A DNA stretch of 64,000 bases from CBDDFV01 sp965227335 (lineage in GTDB: Bacteria > Planctomycetota > Phycisphaerae > Phycisphaerales > SM1A02). Below are positions 17,058 through 24,662 of the stretch, one piece after another. Position 1 is the stretch's first letter, and each line of letters starts with the position of its first letter. Where the stretch lies: the NCBI GenBank assembly GCA_965227335.1, contig CBDDFV010000001.1:620001-684000 (forward strand), read 5' to 3'. The position numbers and the translations under genes are program-made. The notes beneath the pieces were generated by a model. That model was given only the letters and a program-made list of their open reading frames with translations. It ran no database searches and was not told where the DNA came from.

Positions 17058-18566
17058 TTACGCCCCGGTCTCCCCGCGGACGGGTTCTTCCTTCTCCACA
17101 CCATCGCCCGACGCCGATTCGTCCGGCGCGTCCGCCGTCGCTTCCGGCGTCGACGCGTCGTCGTCGCCGGCGGTCGCGTCCGTGTCGTCGGACGTCGAGT
17201 CGTCCGGCGCGGCGACGTCGTTGGACGCCTCGCTCGCCGGGGCGGGGGCGGGACCTTCCCCGAGGATCGACGCGGCGACGGAGTCCGCCTCCTTGTCGAC
17301 CCCGGACCCCGCGCCCGATGCGGGACCGAGCACCGCGTCCGCCGCGGCTTCTTCCGCGGCCCGACGACGCTCGGCCTCTTCCTTTTCCTGCTGCTGCTGT
17401 TCGGCCACGACGCGGGCCTTCTCCGCGCAGATCTCGACCAGACGGGCCGCGACCTCCGCCTCGAGTTCGAGCTGCTGTTCGAGCACCTCGGCCCCGACCT
17501 CCTCGATGTCGAACACGGAGATCATCCCGAGCGCGCCCATGCGGTCGAGCATGTCGTCCGTCACGCCCTCGACCGGACGCACCGTCTCCTCGAGGATCTC
17601 GAGGCCGCGGGCGAACTCCGCCGGAGTGAGGATGTCGATGTCCCAGCCCGTGAGTCGGGCCGCGAGACGAACGTTCTGGCCGCGCCGACCGATCGCCAGC
17701 GACAGCTGATCCTCCCGCACGATGATCGTCGCCCGGCCCAGCTCGAAGCAGAGGCTCACGTCCTCGACTTCCGCCGGCTTCAGCGCGTTCGCGATGAGGA
17801 TCTGGCTTGATTCGTTCCAGCGGACGATGTCGATCTTCTCGCCGCCGAGTTCATCCACGATGTTCCGGATGCGGCTGCCCCGCACGCCCACGCACGCCCC
17901 GACCGCATCCACCTTGGAGTCCAGCGAACTCACCGCGATCTTCGTGCGGTACCCGGGCTCGCGGGCCAGGGCCTTGATCTCGATCACCCGCTCCGCCACT
18001 TCCGGCACTTCCGCCTCGAACAGACGCTCGATGAAGTCCGGATGACAACGGGACAGCACGATCTTCACCTGGCTGCCCGTGTTGCGCACGTCCAACAGCA
18101 GACACCGCACCCGGTCGCCGGGATGGAAGACCTCGCCCGGCAACTGCTCCGACCGCGGCATGAACCCCTCGATGCGATCGAGGGCCACGATCATCTGGGA
18201 GCCCTCGTACCGGTGCGCGGCGCCGGTCACCAGCTCGCCCTTCCGCTTCGAGAACTCGTCGAACACCGAATTCCGCTCATCCTCGCGGAACTTCTGGATC
18301 ATCACCTGCTTCGCCGTCTGGGCCGGAATCCGCCCCAGCGACTCGATCGGGATCAGCTCGCGGCCGCCCTCATCCAGGTTCCGCCAGATCGAGATCTCGC
18401 CGTTGAACCGGTCGATCTCGCAGCCGAATTCCTCGGCGTCCAGCGAGTTGAAATGCTTGCGGGCCGCCGACACCATCGCCTGCTCGAGATCGGTGAACAG
18501 CAGTTCGCGGTCGATGTTCCGATCCCGCGCAATCGAGTCAATCAAGCGAACGGTTTCTGAATTCAT
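17058..18566 (-). CDS. nusA: Transcription elongation/termination factor NusA
   Basis: NusA binds RNA polymerase and nascent RNA and modulates pausing, termination and antitermination. The 502-residue protein has the N-terminal polymerase-binding domain (about 1-125), an S1 domain (about 135-200, starting VTGAAHRYEGSQMIVALDR), and two KH domains (VGACVGVRGSRIRNIVDELGGEKIDIVRW, cited for location; then AIGRRGQNVRLAARLTGWDI). A helical segment and an acidic tail from about residue 400 follow. GGAAGG stands immediately before the ATG. It is first of the nusA-infB-rbfA operon. No rimP gene precedes it; instead there is a long leader region. Confidence 0.96.
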   Translation of the reverse strand: MNSETVRLIDSIARDRNIDRELLFTDLEQAMVSAARKHFNSLDAEEFGCEIDRFNGEISIWRNLDEGGRELIPIESLGRIPAQTAKQVMIQKFREDERNSVFDEFSKRKGELVTGAAHRYEGSQMIVALDRIEGFMPRSEQLPGEVFHPGDRVRCLLLDVRNTGSQVKIVLSRCHPDFIERLFEAEVPEVAERVIEIKALAREPGYRTKIAVSSLDSKVDAVGACVGVRGSRIRNIVDELGGEKIDIVRWNESSQILIANALKPAEVEDVSLCFELGRATIIVREDQLSLAIGRRGQNVRLAARLTGWDIDILTPAEFARGLEILEETVRPVEGVTDDMLDRMGALGMISVFDIEEVGAEVLEQQLELEAEVAARLVEICAEKARVVAEQQQQEKEEAERRRAAEEAAADAVLGPASGAGSGVDKEADSVAASILGEGPAPAPASEASNDVAAPDDSTSDDTDATAGDDDASTPEATADAPDESASGDGVEKEEPVRGETGA

Positions 18567-18664
18567 ACCTTCCGGCCGATCCTTCCTGAGCCCGCGACGC
18601 GAAGCACGCCGCCGGGGCGGAACACGGGGGAGCGCCAGACACGCTCCGTCCTGACGAACGACAA

Positions 18665-18710
18665 GGTCACGACGCCCCTGAGACGGGTGTCTCGTGGGGC
18701 CTCCGTGACC
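18665..18710 (-). ncRNA. Structured leader hairpin upstream of nusA
   Basis: Three stacked inverted repeats share one centre: GGTCAC/GTGACC (6 bp, outer), GCCCC/GGGGC (5 bp) and GAGAC/GTCTC (5 bp), with small internal loops and a GGGT apex. On the minus (nusA) strand it is followed by TTGTCGTTCG, a weak U-rich run. It could be an attenuator or a protein-binding leader element. Structure is seen; function is inference. Confidence 0.5.
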
Positions 18711-19025
18711 AGGCGGGGCGTCGGGCTCGACCGACCGTCGGGATGGCGGGGACTGGTTACGTCACCGCCGTCTCCTCACGTCAGACGAGGCCGCGCTCGA
18801 CCGCGACGCACCACGGACGGATCGCCCGCAACGCGACAGGGTCGAGGGGTTCGACACGATCAGCATGCCAAAGATGGCTGAGATCATGTCAAACCGCCGC
18901 CGCCGTGTCATTACGACTCGCCATGGCTGTCCACTGCTGACTGCATCGTCAGAGTCTCCAGGCGAAGGAAACCAACACATCGACGCCGCGCTTCACGACG
19001 AAACGCGACGCAATCCGAACCGGGT

Positions 19026-19055
19026 AGAATAGGCAAGCCCCGCCCGGACTGTCAA
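19026..19055 (-). promoter_or_regulatory. Sigma70-type promoter for the nusA operon
   Basis: On the minus strand TTGACA (19055-19050) is followed after 18 nt by TATTCT (19031-19026). This is the best promoter match in the window, in the gap between fliM and nusA. The start would lie near 19018, giving a leader of about 450 nt before nusA. Confidence 0.65.
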
Positions 19056-19253
19056 ACCGCAGGCCCCGTCGCGGGGTCGCCTCCGACCACCCGAAGACGA
19101 CGCCGGGGCGGAATTCCGACCGCGTCTGTCTCGGCCTTCGACCCCGATCCCAACAAACGGCGAACATCCGGCCGGCCCGGCGGATCCGTCGGCCCGAGGG
19201 GGACGTTGCGTTGCTGCATCAACGCGTCATCGAGACGCCGGCCTCGCCTGACG

Positions 19254-20267
19254 CTACACCCGATCCGATTCCTGCATCGGCCGCACGATCTTCAGCGACC
19301 GCGCCCCGCGATGCTGCCCCACCTGGGCGATGAACTTCGGGTGACCCTCGATCCACAGGCTCACCGGGGCCGTCGCCGGCTTCTCCGTGGTAAGGATGTC
19401 GCCGACCTCCAGCCCCCGCAGTTCGCCCACGGTGATCGACGTCTGGGCGAGCACGCCCGCCATCTTCAGTCCGGCGTCGTGGAGCTGGTGGGCGATCGCG
19501 TCCTCCCAGCCCGTGTTGCTGCCCGCCCGCGAGGTGAACCAGCTCTGGGCGTTGATCTTGTCCATCAACGGCTCGATGACGTTGAACGGAATGCACAGAC
19601 TCATCGTCCCCGCCCGGTTTCCCATCCGGATCTCGAAGCCGATCATGATCACCACCTCGTTGGGGGCGACGATCTGCACCAGCTGCGGGTTGGACTCCGT
19701 CTCCCCGAACGTGAAGTCAATGTGCTCGACGCCTTCCCACGCCTCCGACAACGCGGTCATCGCCCGATCGAGAATCTGACGCACCAGGCGCCCCTCGATC
19801 ATCGTGGCCGGCCGCTGCGGAATGAACAGATCGTGACTCGACCCGCCCAGCAGCCGATCGATGATCGGGTAGATGATCAGCGGGCTGATCTCCAGGCACA
19901 TCTGCCCCTGCAGCGACTCCGCGTTCAGCAGGTTGAAGCTCGTCGGGTTCGGCAGACTCGAGACGAACTCCGCGTACGTCATCTGCTCCGCGTTCACCAC
20001 GCGAACCTCGACGATCGAACGGAGAAAGCCCGATAACGACGCCCCGAAGTTCCGGGCGAACGTGTCGTGCAGCGTCTGCACCGCCCGCATCTGATCCTTC
20101 GAAATCCGCTCCGGACGCGCGAAGTCGTACGGCCGGATCTCCACGTCGTCGAACTCCGTCCGGTGACGCGAGAAGATCGCAATGTCAGACCCCGGCTCAT
20201 CGACCGCCCCGTCGTCGACCGCGTTCAGCAGTGCATCGATTTCAGACTGGTCGAGAACGTCGCTCAT
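19254..20267 (-). CDS. fliM: Flagellar motor switch protein FliM
   Basis: FliM forms the middle of the C-ring and binds phosphorylated CheY to switch rotation. The 337-residue protein begins MSDVLDQSEIDALLNAV, the conserved FliM/CheY-binding N-terminus. The CheC-like middle domain follows (RISKDQMRAVQTLHDTFARNFGASLSGFLR), and a FliN-like C-terminal domain (VGELRGLEVGDILTTEKPA). Length is normal. It stands alone here, 30 kb from fliN and the rest of the flagellar cluster, and is divergent from dsbD. The downstream gap leads to the nusA promoter. Confidence 0.97.
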   Translation of the reverse strand: MSDVLDQSEIDALLNAVDDGAVDEPGSDIAIFSRHRTEFDDVEIRPYDFARPERISKDQMRAVQTLHDTFARNFGASLSGFLRSIVEVRVVNAEQMTYAEFVSSLPNPTSFNLLNAESLQGQMCLEISPLIIYPIIDRLLGGSSHDLFIPQRPATMIEGRLVRQILDRAMTALSEAWEGVEHIDFTFGETESNPQLVQIVAPNEVVIMIGFEIRMGNRAGTMSLCIPFNVIEPLMDKINAQSWFTSRAGSNTGWEDAIAHQLHDAGLKMAGVLAQTSITVGELRGLEVGDILTTEKPATAPVSLWIEGHPKFIAQVGQHRGARSLKIVRPMQESDRV

Positions 20268-20649
20268 CGTCCCGCTCTATCGGAACACCGGACGGGCCCG
20301 CTTGAGACCCTTCCCCCGCCGATCCCCGTCCCCTCGCCCCCGTCCCTCGCGATCCGATGGAATACCCACGCCCTCACCCGCGTTCAGCCCCCGTCGGGCC
20401 GCCGGATGCGGCGGCCGCCGGACCGTGGGAGACCCCGTCCGATTCCGGGCCGGGTCCGTCCGAAACCAGCCGCCCGCCATCCCCCGCTCCGGCGAGGCGC
20501 GGCGATTGCGCGTATTCTCCCACGTTCCACGCTCAACCGCCCCCGGCCCCGACGCGTAGACTCCACCGGCGACCACAACGGTCCCGCCCGACTCGCCCCC
20601 AGCCCCGATCGACACCCCCCGGGCGATGACGAGAAGAGAGAGCCCCGCC
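20268..20649. other. 382-bp divergent region between fliM and dsbD
   Basis: Very GC-rich, cytosine-biased on the plus strand, without a credible gene. TATTCT (20513..20518) and TAGACT (20557..20562) could be -10 boxes toward dsbD, but neither has a matching -35. No repeat or hairpin stands out. Confidence 0.5.
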
Positions 20650-22680
20650 GTGAACACGACCCGCCACACCCCGACCACCACCCACGCCGCTCCCGCCCGA
20701 CTCCGCGGCCGGGCCGCGACCGCCGCCCTCGCCCTCATCGCCGCGGTCCTCGGTCTCGCCGCCGCCCCCGCCCTCGCCCAGAACGACTTCTTCCCCGGGC
20801 TCGGCGAAAGCGACTTCGGCGGACCGTCCGACTCCTCCGGCAAGGTGAAGGTCGATCTCGAAGCCGGCGCCACTACCGTCCCCCCGGGCGTCGACCTCCC
20901 CCTCGCCCTCGTCTTCGACATCGCCCCGCCGTGGCACACCTGGCCCCTCGCGGGTCCGCTCCCGGCCGGCATGACGACCTTCGAGAACGCGATCCGCACC
21001 GAATACGAGATCACGGTCTCCGATCCCTCGGCGATCCTTCTCAACCGCGACTTCGTGCAGACGCCCACGCTGGCCGTCCACAACGTCGACGTCGGCGACG
21101 GCCCCCAGCCGTTCGCGATGCTCGAGAAGCGGGCCGCGCTGTACTTCCCCGCCGTCGTGGCTCCCGACGCCCCGGACGGACTCGTCACCATCACGGCGAA
21201 GGTGAGCTACCAGGCGTGCGAAGAACAGACCTGCCTGATGCCGGTCTTCAACGAAGAACACTCGATCACCATCGCCATCGACCAGACCGCCGACGGAACC
21301 CGCATCACCCCCGTCGCCGGCTTCCCGACCGATCTCTACGACAAGATGCGGGTCGGCCAACTGGCGCCGACCGCCGGCCCGGTGGGCGCGGCCGTTGACG
21401 AGGTCGCGGACGCCCTCGCCGATGACGCCGCCGACAGCGCGGCGAGCACGGCCTCCTTCCTCGGTCTGCTCGGCATCCTCTTCGTCGCCATGATCGGCGG
21501 CTTCCTCCTGAACTTGACGCCCTGCGTCCTTCCGGTCATCCCGCTCAAGATCATGAGCCTCGCCCAGCAGGGGAAGTCCGGCGGCCACACCTTCATGCTG
21601 GGCCTCGCCATGGTCGCCGGCATCATCGCCTTCTGGATGGCGCTGGGGATCGCCGTCGGCTCGATCTCCGAGTTCTCGACGAACCAGCTCTTCCAGTACC
21701 CGGTGTTCACCATCGGGGTGGGCCTCGTGATCCTCGTGCTGTCGGTCGCGATGTGCGGTCTCTTCTCCGTGGGACTCCCCCAGTGGGTCTACAAGATCAA
21801 CCCCTCGCAGGACACCCTCCACGGCTCGTTCGGCTTCGGCGTCATGACCGCGGTCCTTTCGACGCCCTGCACGGCGCCGTTCATGGGCGCCGCGATCGCC
21901 GCCGCCACTGTCGCCCAGAACATCGGGATCGTCCTCGCCGTCTTCTTCGCGATCGGCGCGGGCATGGCGCTCCCGTACCTGATCCTCGCGGCGAAGCCGT
22001 CGCTCGTCGAGAAGATGCCCCGCACCGGACCCGCCTCGGAACTCATCAAGCAGGTGATGGGACTCCTCATGCTGGCGGTCGCGGCGTACTTCATCGGCAT
22101 CGGCGTGAGCGGCCTCATGCAGCAGCCCGGCGCCGCCGCCTCCCGCGCGTACTGGTGGGTGGTCGCGCTCTTCGCGGTCGGGGCGGGCGGATGGCTCGCC
22201 TTCCGGACGATCCAGATCACCCCCCGCGCCGGCCGCCGCGCCCTCTTCGGCGGACTCGGCGTGCTGATCATGGGCGTCTCCATCTACGGCGGAGTCAAGT
22301 TCACCGCCAAGGGACCGCTCGAGTGGACCTACTACACGCCCGAACGTCTGGAGGAACAGCTCGACGCCGGCAACGTGGTGGTCCTCAAGTTCACGGCGGA
22401 GTGGTGCCTCAACTGCCACGCGCTCGAGAAGACGGTGATCAACACCACCGATGTGACGAAAGCACTTCAACAAGCGGGCGTCGTCCCCATGAAGGTGGAC
22501 ATCACTTCCGGCGACGCGGTCGGCAACCAACTGCTCCACGAGATGAAGTGGAAGTCCATTCCCTACCTCGTCATCATGCGCCCCGACCACTCCGTCGCCT
22601 TCGCGGCCGACTGGTACACCCCGGGCGACGTCATCGCCGGCATCGACACCGCACTCGCCCCCGCCGTCGCCAGCAACTGA
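20650..22680 (+). CDS. dsbD: Thiol:disulfide interchange protein DsbD-like
   Basis: DsbD passes electrons from cytoplasmic thioredoxin across the inner membrane to periplasmic thiol proteins. The 676-residue product has a signal peptide (to about APALAQ, residue 44), an N-terminal periplasmic domain with the cysteine pair YQACEEQTCLMP, and an eight-helix core with the two redox prolyl-cysteines (LTPCVLPVIP and LSTPCTAPFMG). The C-terminal thioredoxin domain carries WCLNC. All six electron-relay cysteines are present. The GTG at 20650 is chosen because GAGAAGAGAG lies 9-10 nt upstream; an ATG at 20626 has no ribosome site. Confidence 0.93.
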   Translation: MNTTRHTPTTTHAAPARLRGRAATAALALIAAVLGLAAAPALAQNDFFPGLGESDFGGPSDSSGKVKVDLEAGATTVPPGVDLPLALVFDIAPPWHTWPLAGPLPAGMTTFENAIRTEYEITVSDPSAILLNRDFVQTPTLAVHNVDVGDGPQPFAMLEKRAALYFPAVVAPDAPDGLVTITAKVSYQACEEQTCLMPVFNEEHSITIAIDQTADGTRITPVAGFPTDLYDKMRVGQLAPTAGPVGAAVDEVADALADDAADSAASTASFLGLLGILFVAMIGGFLLNLTPCVLPVIPLKIMSLAQQGKSGGHTFMLGLAMVAGIIAFWMALGIAVGSISEFSTNQLFQYPVFTIGVGLVILVLSVAMCGLFSVGLPQWVYKINPSQDTLHGSFGFGVMTAVLSTPCTAPFMGAAIAAATVAQNIGIVLAVFFAIGAGMALPYLILAAKPSLVEKMPRTGPASELIKQVMGLLMLAVAAYFIGIGVSGLMQQPGAAASRAYWWVVALFAVGAGGWLAFRTIQITPRAGRRALFGGLGVLIMGVSIYGGVKFTAKGPLEWTYYTPERLEEQLDAGNVVVLKFTAEWCLNCHALEKTVINTTDVTKALQQAGVVPMKVDITSGDAVGNQLLHEMKWKSIPYLVIMRPDHSVAFAADWYTPGDVIAGIDTALAPAVASN

Positions 22681-22737
22681 ACCGACGCCGCGCCCGACAT
22701 CACCGAGCGCGGCTCGACGGACGTCATCCCGCCGCGT

Positions 22738-23153
22738 CCACTCTCCACGTTCCACTTTCCCTGTCTCGCGCGCCCGACGCGCGGCCGCCGCCCACGAAAG
22801 ATCCGCGTGAACAGTGGAACGATGTCGCCCCCGCCGCCCCGACTGCTCCGCGGTTCCGCTGCTCCCCGTCAATGACTCCGGTTCGCTCCGGCGTGGCCCC
22901 GGCGCACCGACGCGATGGCCCCGCCAATCGGCGGGATGAACCCCGCCCGACGCGGCACGCCGCCCGGCAACCGAACCACCGACATTCCCAACAACCCTCA
23001 TGAACGCCCTCTGATCAGACGAGGGCCGATCGTCGCGGCCGACCAGGAACGTCGACCGTGGAGCGTGGATGAGGAGGCGGGATGGGATCCTGCCCGACGT
23101 TGAACGTTTCCATCGCCCGATGGCCGACCGGGAAAGTGGAGAGTGGAAAGTGG
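22738..23153. repeat. 24-bp imperfect inverted repeats bounding a 368-bp non-coding segment
   Basis: The arm at 22738..22761 and the reverse complement of the arm at 23130..23153 match at 21 of 24 positions (CCACTYTCCAC... CTTTCCC). The enclosed DNA has no credible gene, and a shorter related piece (GTGGAGCGTGG) lies near 23056. It occupies most of the dsbD to membrane-protein gap (22681..23188). It may be a MITE-like remnant, but no target-site duplication was established. Confidence 0.5.
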
Positions 23154-23179
23154 GGAGGAGCCGGGATGGGATCCCGCCC

Positions 23180-23185
23180 TACAAT
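23180..23185 (+). promoter_or_regulatory. TACAAT -10 box directly before a small membrane-protein gene
   Basis: TACAAT lies 3 nt before the ATG at 23189 and 6 nt before the next in-frame ATG at 23192. No ribosome site exists. If used, transcription would start at or inside the start codon (leaderless). Confidence 0.4.
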
Positions 23186-23188
23186 CTG

Positions 23189-23479
23189 ATGATGCAATCT
23201 GACTTTCGATTCACTGAATTCGCCTCGGGGACCAGCGGCCAGACCGTCCGCTTCTTCCGCGAGATGACCGCCCAGCCGTCGCCCTTCAAGCGGGCCTGCG
23301 CCATCATCATCGCCCTCCTCCTGTTCATCCCGGTCTTCCTGCTCCTGCTCGCGATCATCACGGCCGTGCTCCTGTTCTTCATCGTGCTGACCGCGATCGC
23401 GTGGATCGCCGCCGCGCTGCGGGGCGTGCTGCCGCGGCGTGACGGACGATCGTCCAACATCAAGGTCATCCGCCGCTGA
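23189..23479 (+). CDS. Small membrane protein of unknown function
   Basis: The product has 96 residues (94 if the second ATG at 23192 is used). A polar N-terminus (about 30 residues with several aromatic residues) is followed by about 45 strongly hydrophobic residues, enough for two membrane helices (IIIALLLFIPVFLLLLAII and LLFFIVLTAIAWIAAAL), then a basic C-terminus (RGVLPRRDGRSSNIKVIRR). The positive tail predicts a cytoplasmic C-terminus. The family is not recognised. It sits 49 nt before a WecA/MraY-type transferase, so a cell-envelope role is possible but unproven. Confidence 0.6.
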   Translation: MMQSDFRFTEFASGTSGQTVRFFREMTAQPSPFKRACAIIIALLLFIPVFLLLLAIITAVLLFFIVLTAIAWIAAALRGVLPRRDGRSSNIKVIRR

Positions 23480-23515
23480 CCATCCCGCGACGCGCCGTCC
23501 CCCGCGCGACTCCGC

Positions 23516-23521
23516 TACCAT
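23516..23521 (+). promoter_or_regulatory. TACCAT -10-like box, 7 nt before the WecA-like gene
   Basis: Same arrangement as at tsaB: TACCAT, 7 nt, ATG, with no Shine-Dalgarno sequence. Possible leaderless start. Confidence 0.35.
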
Positions 23522-23528
23522 TCCGGGC

Positions 23529-24662
23529 ATGCCACTTCTCGTCCTCACCCTCGTTGCGGTGGGATTCGCCGTCAGTCTGCCCGTCACGTGGGCGCTCATC
23601 CGCGCCGGACGCCGTCTCAACGCGCTCGACTCCGCGGGCGCCGCCGGCCACCACAAGACCGAACTTCGCAACGTCCCCAACATCGGCGGCGTCGCCATCT
23701 ATCTCGCCGTCGCGCTCCCGCTTCTCGCCGGCGTCCTCGCCGTCGCGCTGATCTCCCCGGGGCAGTGGCTCGACTGGCTCCCCGCCCTCGCCGCCGACGG
23801 CGACGACCCCGCCGCCAACCTCGAACGCATCCGACAGTCCACCCCCGCCGCCCTCGCCCTCCTCGGCGGCATGACCGTCCTGCACGTGATGGGACTCGTC
23901 GACGACCGGCGCGGCCTGCCCGCCTTCCCCAAACTCCTCGTCCAGATCGCCGTCGCCGCCGTCCTCGTCGTCTGGTTCGACGTCCGACTCCTCACCCTCC
24001 TCGGGACCGGCGGCAGCATCGCCGTCACCATCGTGTGGATCGTCGCCGTCACCAACGCGATCAACTTCCTCGACAACATGGACGGCCTCTCCGGCGGCGT
24101 CGCCGCGATCGCCTCCGCCCTCTTCATGGTCGCCTGCCTCGTCAACGCCCAGTGGTTCATCGGCGCGACGCTCGCCCTCCTCCTCGGCGGACTCCTCGGC
24201 TTCCTCATCTTCAACTTCCCCCCGGCGAAGATCTTCATGGGCGACGGCGGCTCCCTCGTCGTCGGCTTCCTGCTCGCCGTCCTCACCGCGCGAACCACCT
24301 ACCTCCACCCCGACCTCGGGGAAGGGTGGTACGCCGTCTTCATGCCCGTGGTCGTCCTCGCCATCCCCCTCTACGACCTCGCCACCGTCACGATCATCCG
24401 CCTCTCGCAAGGGAAGTCGCCCTTCGTCGGCGACCAGCAACACTTCTCCCACCGACTCGTCCAGCGCGGCCTCTCCAAACGAGGCGCCGTCCTCGTCATC
24501 TGGGCGTTCACCGCCATCACCGGGATCGGCGGAATCGCGCTCGGACGACTCGAAGGCTGGCAGGCCGCGCTCGTCGGCGTCCAGACCCTCCTCGTCCTCT
24601 TCACCCTCGCGCTCTTTGAACACGCCTCCCGACGCGCGGCCCGCACGGATCGCCGCCCGTGA
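23529..24662 (+). CDS. WecA/MraY-family undecaprenyl-phosphate sugar-1-phosphate transferase
   Basis: Polytopic enzymes of this family move a sugar phosphate from a UDP-sugar to undecaprenyl phosphate, starting surface glycan or peptidoglycan precursors. The 377-residue protein has about ten hydrophobic segments and the conserved acidic motifs GLVDDRRGLPAF, NAINFLDNMDGLSGG and KIFMGDGGSLVVGF, plus HFSHRLVQRG, the loop typical of WecA-type members. It ends in a GTGA overlap with an O-antigen-ligase-like gene. That makes surface polysaccharide synthesis more likely than the essential MraY role. Sugar specificity unknown. Confidence 0.9.
   Translation: MPLLVLTLVAVGFAVSLPVTWALIRAGRRLNALDSAGAAGHHKTELRNVPNIGGVAIYLAVALPLLAGVLAVALISPGQWLDWLPALAADGDDPAANLERIRQSTPAALALLGGMTVLHVMGLVDDRRGLPAFPKLLVQIAVAAVLVVWFDVRLLTLLGTGGSIAVTIVWIVAVTNAINFLDNMDGLSGGVAAIASALFMVACLVNAQWFIGATLALLLGGLLGFLIFNFPPAKIFMGDGGSLVVGFLLAVLTARTTYLHPDLGEGWYAVFMPVVVLAIPLYDLATVTIIRLSQGKSPFVGDQQHFSHRLVQRGLSKRGAVLVIWAFTAITGIGGIALGRLEGWQAALVGVQTLLVLFTLALFEHASRRAARTDRRP

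Larger units (their letters stand above)
18567..19253. other. 687-bp intergenic region: leader of the nusA operon
   Basis: No convincing reading frame or tRNA was found here. Reading toward nusA it holds a TTGACA-N18-TATTCT promoter (19026..19055) and, about 100 nt before nusA, a three-helix hairpin (18665..18710). A second TTGACA (18887..18892) has no good -10 partner. Many bacteria have rimP, sometimes with a tRNA, at this place. Confidence 0.6.

Noticed and set aside
18567..19253. tRNA or other known RNA gene in the nusA leader
   Set aside because: Sequences such as GGTTCGGATTG resemble a T-arm, but the T-loop adenosine is missing and no cloverleaf or CCA end could be folded around them.
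20533..23001. 822-codon minus-strand frame opposite dsbD
   Set aside because: DsbD on the plus strand has all six redox cysteines and membrane helices; the opposite frame has no domain and extreme Arg/Asp/Gly content.
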